Shown here piece after piece: positions 1 through 4,643 of a stretch of 6,784 nucleotides of DNA. Location of the stretch: the NCBI GenBank assembly GCA_905211485.1, contig CAJMAW010000151.1, forward strand, positions 1 to 6,784, given 5' to 3'. The DNA comes from an uncultured Lentisphaeria bacterium. GTDB taxonomy: Bacteria; Verrucomicrobiota; Lentisphaeria; Victivallales; UBA1829. Position 1 is the stretch's first letter; each line of letters opens with the position of its first letter. Made by a program: the position numbers and the translations under genes. A model generated the notes under the pieces. The model did not search any database, was not told the origin of the DNA, and worked only from the letters and a program-made list of their open reading frames with translations.

Positions 1-4
1 GCGA

Positions 5-21
5 CAAGGTCACGGACCTTG
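5..21. repeat. Perfect inverted repeat, 7-bp arms
   Basis: CAAGGTC (5-11) and GACCTTG (15-21) are perfect reverse complements around a 3-base loop, ACG. It is the first of four inverted repeats packed into the 97 bases beyond the stop codon of the minus-strand glycosidase gene. No T-run follows directly, so it does not look like a simple intrinsic terminator. It could be a protein-binding palindrome or part of a dispersed intergenic repeat. The window edge cuts off its left context, so its role is unknown. Confidence 0.5.
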
Positions 22-28
22 ACCTCGA

Positions 29-51
29 GAAAAATGCTCAACGCATTTTTC
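29..51 (-). terminator. Putative terminator hairpin after the GH116 gene
   Basis: GAAAAATGC (29-37) and GCATTTTTC (43-51) form a perfect 9-bp stem with a 5-base loop. The A/T-rich outer stem gives a run of T on the 3' arm in either direction, so it could end transcription from both sides. On the minus strand it lies about 45 bases beyond the glycosidase stop codon, a sensible place for a terminator. The stem has few G/C pairs, so it would be weak by usual criteria. The hairpin is seen directly; its role is inferred. Confidence 0.4.
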
Positions 52-57
52 CGTATC

Positions 58-82
58 TTTTGCTTCGCAAAATCTCTTTTTT
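58..82 (+). terminator. Hairpin followed by a T-run
   Basis: TTTTGC (58-63) and GCAAAA (67-72) form a perfect 6-bp stem around the tight loop TTC. TCTC and then six T (77-82) follow on the plus strand. This could be the terminator of a plus-strand gene lying left of the window, converging on the glycosidase gene. The stem is short. A shorter relative follows at 84-95 (TTGC-TTCT-GCAA). Both contain TTGCTTC, 24 bases apart, so the two may be degenerate copies of one unit. Confidence 0.35.
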
Positions 83-97
83 GTTGCTTCTGCAATA

Positions 98-2689
98 TTA
101 TTTTATGGATAAAAAGCTGAGCAGATCTCCTTCATATACATGAATTTTATCTTCCAGCTTCCACTCGTTCCCCTCCCTTCTCCCCGGAAGGACTTCCCCA
201 TTGCAGAAAGCAGAATCCGCAGAAAGGCTAAACACTCCGAAATCAGCCTCTCCATGCAGAATACGGATCTTCTGTTCCACCCCCGCCCGTTCATAAGTCC
301 CCCAGACAACGCCAAGAGACCAGAAACAGCAGAAAGGACCGGGAAGAACCGGGTGAAATCCAATCATGCCGCGCACCATGTCATAACAAAAACCGCTGTA
401 AGCCTGAAGCATTGCATAAGAAGCCATGCTGCGTGCATAGTTGCTGCCGCATTCAATTTCATTCCAGGGATTCCGATGTATGCCATCATAACGGCCACGA
501 ACGGCCCGGGCAAGAGTTTCCCCCTTCTCCGTTTCACCGATCATGACCAGATGAGAGGCTGCGGCCCATTCAAAGCCAGTCATCGTCTCAGAGTTGTAAG
601 GCAGCGGAATGACAGGACGCTCCCTCCCTTCCGGCCACACGCAAATCATACATCCGGCCTCGTCATTGAACGAAAAGTTGCGCCAGGTATTGGCAACTTC
701 ACGCATGGAAGAATGAAAGTTGTAACGGTAAATCGAAAGAAGTGTGGAACGGATCCTTTCAGGCTGAAAAATCAGACCGATCCCGTAAAGAGAAGCGTAC
801 CATTGTCCGAGATGGGCGTCTATGTGGCATCCGGTGGCAGTCTGATACTTGATCTGACGGTGTTCAGGATCCCAGTAGGGATTGTTCTCCGGAGTTTCCT
901 CTCCCTGAAGAAAGGGAGAAAGCAGCGACGGATTATGAATGTCCAGTTCCTGCTGATAATATTCCCCGTTGAAGAGATGTTGCTCCGACCATCGGAGCCC
1001 TTTTTCAAAGAGTTCTGCACAGAGAAGTCCGAATTCGTCATCCCCGCAGCAGGGCGCCATCTCAGAAGCCGCCTTGAGCGCGCCGAGATAATGCCCGTTG
1101 AGCCATCCGGAGGGACCGAACTGTTCCATGTCAAGGGTATGGTGCTGACGTCCGGAAAGGACTCCGGACCGCTCCGGATCCCAGCGGTCCGGGTTCGCCG
1201 GACTCCAGGCATATTCAATGGCGCGTCTTACCGCAAACCAGATGCCCTTCAGCCATTCGGTATCGCCGGAAATTTTCCATTCGCGGTAGATCTTCATCAC
1301 TTCTCCGAAACTGCCGTCCACACAGGGACGCATCCAGCTGGAACGGGCCCTGATGCCCAGAGGAAGCCGGAGCCGGAACTGCCAGGCGCCTTTTTCATCA
1401 AATCCGTATTTCGCATGGGATTCGCGGATCGACCGTTCCAGATCGGGAAAAAGCAGCGGCAGAGCCTGCGCATAGTTCCAGACATGCTGGCAGGTCCCCG
1501 GACAGGAGCCCTGCTCAGGGCCGACGCCTTCCCATCCCCAGAAAGTACCGTCCTCCACCCGCAGACATGTCGGCGAAATCAGCACAGCCAGATTGGCGGC
1601 CGCACCTTCAAGCGAAGCCTCTGGAATCGTGCTTTCATGCAGGGCTCGCCGGAAGAGAAAGACTTTTTTCCGTGTCTCCGCCCAGACAGGGAAAAAACGC
1701 CCCGCCGCATCCGCCGCACCGGAACAAAGACGCGTATAATAGTTCTTCCAGCGGTTTTCCTTCAATCCGGAATACCGGAGATCCTCTTCCGCGGGCGGAG
1801 CCCAGGTGTTGCGTCGGTTCGGGATATACCAGCTGATTAGGAAGCGGACTGTATGCCGTTTCCCCTGCTCCAGAGTGAAATGGGCGGCAAGCAGGCCGCT
1901 GTCGGAAGCGGATTCGTTCCCCGTCCGCTCGGGAAAAGTCCGTTTGCGGAAGGCTCCGGGCGTGTTCAGATCGTTCCAGTAGACTTCCAGAGAATCGCGC
2001 CATGCGCCGCGGTACCAGTATTCCTGAAAGGAAACTTCGGCGCTGTCAGTGGAAAGCGCAAGCTCTCCGTAATCAAAGGAATCCGGGGAAAGGTGATTGC
2101 AAAGGAGAAGAGAAGTCAGCCCGTCTTTTCTGAGAACCCTGTTCCCCGCCCCTTGATTCTTCCAGGGATTCCCGAGCACGGCGACAGCCGTAAAATCGTA
2201 AGCCGCCTCCGCCGTATTCTCCAATGTAATTTCAAAAAGGGCAAGAGGCAAAGAGGCCAGATCGGATTCCCCGGGGACGAAAGGACTCCAGGCCGTCAGA
2301 ACAACTTCCCCCGGGAAAAACGGATCGGAAAAGCGGATTTCCGCCATGGGAAACTCTCCGTTGAATTCCACTTCTCTGAAATGGGGCAGTCCGCACAAGG
2401 ATCCGATCTCAGGCCCCCAGCCGAATCCGTGATCGAGAGCCTCGCGCCCCTCATGCTCTCCGGAGAACCCGGAAAGAAGATCTCCGTTGAGAATGCGCGC
2501 CGTTTCCACACGCCCGTTTCGTTCTGCGCGCACGGCAAAGTGGGAGCATCCGTTCAACAGTCCTTTCCCCGCGTGGTTGAAAATTTCCCAGTCAATCAGC
2601 CTGCCGTTTCCAGAGAGGCCAATACAGCCCGCCCCGATTCCGCCGACGGGAAACGAAACTTCCCGCAGAGATTCTTTCCTGAGTTTCAT
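98..2689 (-). CDS. GH116 family glycoside hydrolase (GBA2-like beta-glucosidase, DUF608)
   Basis: A retaining beta-glycosidase of 863 residues, probably cytoplasmic because no signal peptide or membrane segment is visible. Residues about 10-310 match the GH116 N-terminal beta-sandwich, starting with the family-like FPVGGIGAGCIGLSGNG. Residues about 330-770 match the (alpha/alpha)6 catalytic domain. E387 in FWGWEGVG aligns with the known nucleophile (E527 of human GBA2, LEGQEY). D520 in HHTLDMEQFGP aligns with the acid/base (D677 of GBA2, TYDGW). Their 133-residue spacing lies near the 127 of Sulfolobus SSO1353 and below the 150 of GBA2. HVWNYAQALPLLFP (402-415) and DAHLGQW (624-630) are further family-like segments. 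Known members cleave beta-glucosides, beta-xylosides, glucosylceramide or beta-GlcNAc, so the substrate cannot be named. The ATG start has AGGA 13 bases upstream, and the protein begins at the usual N-terminal motif. It is transcribed divergently from an AraC-type regulator, its likely controller. Family assignment is firm; specificity is open. Confidence 0.9.
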   Translation of the reverse strand: MKLRKESLREVSFPVGGIGAGCIGLSGNGRLIDWEIFNHAGKGLLNGCSHFAVRAERNGRVETARILNGDLLSGFSGEHEGREALDHGFGWGPEIGSLCGLPHFREVEFNGEFPMAEIRFSDPFFPGEVVLTAWSPFVPGESDLASLPLALFEITLENTAEAAYDFTAVAVLGNPWKNQGAGNRVLRKDGLTSLLLCNHLSPDSFDYGELALSTDSAEVSFQEYWYRGAWRDSLEVYWNDLNTPGAFRKRTFPERTGNESASDSGLLAAHFTLEQGKRHTVRFLISWYIPNRRNTWAPPAEEDLRYSGLKENRWKNYYTRLCSGAADAAGRFFPVWAETRKKVFLFRRALHESTIPEASLEGAAANLAVLISPTCLRVEDGTFWGWEGVGPEQGSCPGTCQHVWNYAQALPLLFPDLERSIRESHAKYGFDEKGAWQFRLRLPLGIRARSSWMRPCVDGSFGEVMKIYREWKISGDTEWLKGIWFAVRRAIEYAWSPANPDRWDPERSGVLSGRQHHTLDMEQFGPSGWLNGHYLGALKAASEMAPCCGDDEFGLLCAELFEKGLRWSEQHLFNGEYYQQELDIHNPSLLSPFLQGEETPENNPYWDPEHRQIKYQTATGCHIDAHLGQWYASLYGIGLIFQPERIRSTLLSIYRYNFHSSMREVANTWRNFSFNDEAGCMICVWPEGRERPVIPLPYNSETMTGFEWAAASHLVMIGETEKGETLARAVRGRYDGIHRNPWNEIECGSNYARSMASYAMLQAYSGFCYDMVRGMIGFHPVLPGPFCCFWSLGVVWGTYERAGVEQKIRILHGEADFGVFSLSADSAFCNGEVLPGRREGNEWKLEDKIHVYEGDLLSFLSIK

Positions 2690-2690
2690 G

Positions 2691-2730
2691 AAAACGTTTT
2701 TTTCCTTTCCCGCTGTCAGAGCAACGTTTG
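2691..2730. promoter_or_regulatory. Paired CG-centred palindromes in the divergent control region
   Basis: AAAACGTTTT (2691-2700) is a perfect 10-bp palindrome. CAACGTTTG (2722-2730) contains a second one, AACGTT. Their CG centres (2695/2696 and 2725/2726) are 30 bp apart, about three helical turns, which would put bound proteins on the same face of the DNA. The first abuts the glycosidase start codon, and its flanks (TGAAAACGTTTT) resemble the CG-centred operators used by LacI-family regulators. An AraC-type protein normally uses direct repeats, so these may belong to a second regulator encoded elsewhere. The sequence is seen; the function is inferred. Confidence 0.3.
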
Positions 2731-2753
2731 ATTTTTCCCCGCATGAATATTAT

Positions 2754-2781
2754 TTTACACGCAGAAAGTGAAATATGGAAT
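2754..2781 (+). promoter_or_regulatory. Possible promoter of the AraC-type gene
   Basis: TTTACA (2754-2759, 5 of 6 to the -35 consensus) is followed after 16 bp by TGGAAT (2776-2781, 4 of 6 to the -10 consensus). Transcription would start near 2788, leaving a leader of about 24 bases before the ATG at 2812. If correct, the alternative upstream starts at 2728 and 2743 could not be used from this transcript. The -10 match is modest, and an activator-dependent promoter need not fit the consensus. Confidence 0.3.
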
Positions 2782-2811
2782 AGAAAAAACAAACTCTTGA
2801 GATATGATTTT

Positions 2812-3663
2812 ATGCCGTTGATCGAAATTCCGCAGTGGCGCTCCCTGCATCATATGATTCGTCTGGAGCTGCAGCAGCTTGCCTTTGCCGACTTTTCCTG
2901 GCACGGGAGGAACAGCCATTTCTTCAACAGGATGTTTCTGGTGCGTTCGGGAGAGGGGGAAGTGTGGAATCATTCCGCGTCTGAACACTTCATTCTGCGT
3001 CCGGGGACCGGGCTTTTCATGCCGGGAGGACTGGATCTGGAGTTTGAATTCCGGACAGGGCTGCAGTTTTTCAGCTGTCACTTCACGCTTTCGGTTCTTC
3101 CCGGAGTCGATCTGTTTGGACAGGAGAAACAGTGCAGGGAGTTTTCTCTTGAGATCCCTGAAGTGGACCGGATCATCGAAATGATTTCAGGGGAGCCGGA
3201 GTGGAGGGGCGTTTGCAGGGTGGAATCCTTTCTCTGGGAGAATCTTGGCCGTCTGCCGCTTCGATGCGTTTCGCGTCCGGCAGAACTGGCCCGGCTTGCA
3301 GGACGATACGGGAAACTGCTCGAATTCATCCGGGAAAACCTCTCCGCCCGTCTGGGGATCGATGAGCTTGCCGGGGTCGCGGGTCTTTCCCGCGGCAGAC
3401 TTTCCCGCAATTTTTCCCGCGATTTCGCCATCCCGCTGAAATCGTTTCTGCAGAAGGAACTGGCGGCGCAGGCATCACGTTATCTGCTGGGATCCACGTG
3501 TTCGGTGCGGGAAATTTCAGAGCGTCTCCAGTTCAGCAGCGAATACTATTTTTCAAACTTTTTCCGGCGCTGCACAGGTTTTTCTCCACGCGGTTTCCGG
3601 CAGGCGAATCCGGATCTGAGGCAGACAGTCTTTTTCCCCTCTTCCCAAAGAGAAACTCTGTAA
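2812..3663 (+). CDS. AraC/XylS-family transcriptional regulator
   Basis: A DNA-binding regulator of 283 residues, typical AraC size. Residues about 25-95 look like the cupin-type sensing domain, with small beta-rich segments such as RMFLVRSGEGEVW and the RPGTGLFMPGG turn. Residues about 170-264 form the AraC domain with two helix-turn-helix units. The first is about 183-213 (IDELAGVAGLSRGRLSRNF), and the second is about 231-263, ending in the classical FSSEYYFSNFFRRCTGFSPRGFR region. I chose the ATG at 2812 because the conserved fold begins soon after it. An ATG at 2743 and a TTG at 2728 in the same frame would add 23 or 28 residues with no family resemblance. No good ribosome binding site precedes any of the three, so the start is uncertain. 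It lies head-to-head with the GH116 gene, 122 bases apart, which suggests a local activator responding to a sugar. The ligand is unknown. Confidence 0.88.
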   Translation: MPLIEIPQWRSLHHMIRLELQQLAFADFSWHGRNSHFFNRMFLVRSGEGEVWNHSASEHFILRPGTGLFMPGGLDLEFEFRTGLQFFSCHFTLSVLPGVDLFGQEKQCREFSLEIPEVDRIIEMISGEPEWRGVCRVESFLWENLGRLPLRCVSRPAELARLAGRYGKLLEFIRENLSARLGIDELAGVAGLSRGRLSRNFSRDFAIPLKSFLQKELAAQASRYLLGSTCSVREISERLQFSSEYYFSNFFRRCTGFSPRGFRQANPDLRQTVFFPSSQRETL

Positions 3664-3751
3664 ACAGTCCTCCCAGGCATCTTCCCTGAAGTGAAGCAAA
3701 ACGGAAGCGGGAAGGCCTATCCGGAGCGCTTTTTCCCTTCAAAACAGCAAA

Positions 3752-3770
3752 AAACTTAGTCTTTTCTAAT
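3752..3770. promoter_or_regulatory. Putative operator for the DtxR-type repressor, site 1
   Basis: AAACTTAGT-N5-CTAAT, with the inverted half-sites TTAG (3756-3759) and CTAA (3766-3769) six bases apart. The same 14 fixed bases at the same spacing recur in front of feoB at 4604-4622. TTAG/CTAA half-sites also occur in the known IdeR/DtxR box consensus, though with different spacing. The site lies 89 bases upstream of the regulator's ATG and 8 bases upstream of a likely -35 element, which fits self-repression. The repeat is seen; its use by this regulator is inferred. The rest of the 3664-3814 gap shows no other clear element, and no convincing terminator follows the AraC-type gene. Confidence 0.6.
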
Positions 3771-3778
3771 ATTTTCAC

Positions 3779-3806
3779 TTGAAATTCTCTGTTGAAACGG
3801 TATTGT
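3779..3806 (+). promoter_or_regulatory. Likely promoter of the DtxR-type gene
   Basis: TTGAAA (3779-3784, 4 of 6 to the -35 consensus) and TATTGT (3801-3806, 4 of 6 to the -10 consensus) are separated by 16 bp. It follows the operator-like site 1 closely and would start transcription near 3813. That is just ahead of a tiny open frame at 3815 and about 45 bases before the regulator's ATG. A second TTGAAA at 3792-3797 has no suitable -10. Confidence 0.4.
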
Positions 3807-3814
3807 AGAAGAGC

Positions 3815-3850
3815 ATGGCCATGGAAAAAACTCACGATACAGGACATTGA
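3815..3850 (+). CDS. Possible 11-codon leader peptide (low confidence)
   Basis: ATG at 3815 opens an 11-residue frame, MAMEKTHDTGH, that stops with TGA at 3848-3850. A purine-rich stretch AGAAGAG (3807-3813) lies 7 bases before an internal ATG at 3821, a good ribosome-binding distance. The stop overlaps a TTG (3847) that could start the DtxR-type protein, and it lies 8 bases before the preferred ATG at 3859. Translational coupling would therefore be possible. The two histidines are suggestive for a metal-linked gene, but a frame this short is easily due to chance. Confidence 0.15.
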   Translation: MAMEKTHDTGH

Positions 3851-3858
3851 CGGACAGG

Positions 3859-4545
3859 ATGGGAACCTTAAAAATTTCAAACAGTCTGGAAGATTATATT
3901 GAGGCAATCGCCGAAATCATTGAAGCCAACGGACACGCACATGCAAAAGACATTGCCGAGAAACTCAAGGTCAAAATGCCGTCCGTCACGAACGCCCTTC
4001 AGGCGCTTTCGAGCCAGGGGCTAGTAAGCTATCAGCCGCATTATCCGGTAGAACTGACTCCGACGGGGAAACGCCTCGGTGCGGAAATCATCCGCCGGCA
4101 TAAGGTTTTGGAAAAATTCTTCCGGGACATTTTGAAAATCGCTCCGGAAGAAGCGGGGAAAACCGCCTGCAAAATAGAGCATCTTGTTTCCGGAGAAGTG
4201 GTGGACAGATTCGTTGTTTTCTCCGAAGCCATCCAGAACAGGCCCGACTGTGAAGGACTCCGGAAATATCTGGAGGAAACCATGCCTCAAGTCCGCGCCG
4301 CGGTTTCCGATGACCTGATCTCTCTTCCGGAACTTCCGCCGGGAAAAAAAGCATTGATTTCCCGCATCGGAGAGAATGTGAAGGGAGTCAAGAAATTTGC
4401 GAGTCTGGGACTCGTCAACGGAGCGGAAATCGAAATGGAGGGGCGGACTCTTCTGGGAAATCTTCTCCGGATCAGAATTCTCGGGAGCAGCCTCTCCCTC
4501 AGGGCCTCGGATGCAAAAAACATCTGGGTCACGCAGCTGCCCTGA
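3859..4545 (+). CDS. DtxR/MntR-family metal-dependent repressor with C-terminal FeoA-like domain
   Basis: A 228-residue repressor expected to bind operator DNA when loaded with Fe(II) or Mn(II). Residues about 8-70 are the winged helix (LEDYIEAI, then the DIAEKLKVKMPSVTNALQAL helices). Residues about 71-130 are the dimerisation and metal-binding domain, with RRHKVLEKFF and ACKIEHLVS. Residues about 136-228 are a FeoA-like SH3 domain (PPGKKALI, FASLGLVNGAEIEM). Aligned from memory, D12, E15, H81, C104, E107 and H108 occupy metal positions. D12 is MntR-like (D8) while C104 is DtxR-like (C102), and the place of DtxR H98 is a glycine (G100). The metal is therefore not decided by sequence. I prefer ATG 3859 because it gives a short lead into LEDYIE. 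A TTG at 3847 adds four residues and has AGGA only two bases upstream. feoB follows after 98 bases on the same strand, and matching operator-like sites precede both genes, so iron is the likelier signal. Confidence 0.88.
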   Translation: MGTLKISNSLEDYIEAIAEIIEANGHAHAKDIAEKLKVKMPSVTNALQALSSQGLVSYQPHYPVELTPTGKRLGAEIIRRHKVLEKFFRDILKIAPEEAGKTACKIEHLVSGEVVDRFVVFSEAIQNRPDCEGLRKYLEETMPQVRAAVSDDLISLPELPPGKKALISRIGENVKGVKKFASLGLVNGAEIEMEGRTLLGNLLRIRILGSSLSLRASDAKNIWVTQLP

Positions 4546-4563
4546 GCAAGACGGACAAGAAAC

Positions 4564-4597
4564 AGATCCCCCCTCCCCCGGGCTGAGGAGGATCTTT
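4564..4597 (+). terminator. Imperfect hairpin between the repressor gene and feoB
   Basis: AGATCC (4564-4569) pairs with GGATCT (4590-4595). After a small internal loop, CCTC (4572-4575) pairs with GAGG (4585-4588), leaving a C/G-rich 9-base loop. Only three T follow, so it is a poor intrinsic terminator. It could attenuate read-through from the repressor gene into feoB, or protect the end of the upstream message. Its GGAGGA sequence resembles a ribosome binding site, but it lies more than 50 bases before the feoB start and is sequestered in the stem. Confidence 0.3.
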
Positions 4598-4603
4598 AAT
4601 AAT

Positions 4604-4622
4604 AAACTTAGTAAAAACTAAT
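4604..4622. promoter_or_regulatory. Putative operator for the DtxR-type repressor, site 2 (feoB)
   Basis: AAACTTAGT-N5-CTAAT, matching site 1 at 3752-3770 in all 14 fixed bases. The core TTAGTAAAAACTAA (4608-4621) is a perfect inverted repeat of TTAGT and ACTAA around four A. It ends 21 bases before the feoB ATG. A weak promoter, TTAATA (4596-4601), 17 bp, TAATTT (4619-4624), would overlap it, so a bound repressor would block feoB transcription. This suggests feoB has its own metal-controlled promoter and is not simply read through from the repressor gene. Confidence 0.65.
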
Positions 4623-4643
4623 TTTAAGGTTTTTCAGAAAAAA

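Noticed and set aside
3..143. An open plus-strand frame from the left edge to a stop at 141-143
   Set aside because: It reads through the four hairpins and overlaps the end of the glycosidase gene, and its product shows no recognisable domain. A gene tail entering from the left is possible but not supportable.
140..1840. A 566-codon plus-strand open frame antisense to the GH116 gene
   Set aside because: It lies wholly inside a well-supported gene on the other strand, has no recognisable domain, and reads as arginine- and proline-rich sequence typical of an antisense shadow of GC-rich coding DNA.
1853..2731. A 292-codon plus-strand open frame antisense to the start of the GH116 gene
   Set aside because: It has the same shadow composition and no family resemblance, and it runs across the glycosidase start codon into the control region.
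94..2757. A 12-bp direct repeat, AATATTATTTTA, at 94-105 and 2746-2757, flanking the GH116 gene
   Set aside because: About one chance 12-bp match is expected in a window this size, and both copies lie in AT-rich DNA. There are no other signs of a mobile element.
3664..3751. A possible terminator after the AraC-type gene
   Set aside because: Short partial repeats such as GGGAAG and CCCTTC are present, but no stem of useful length is followed by a T-run.
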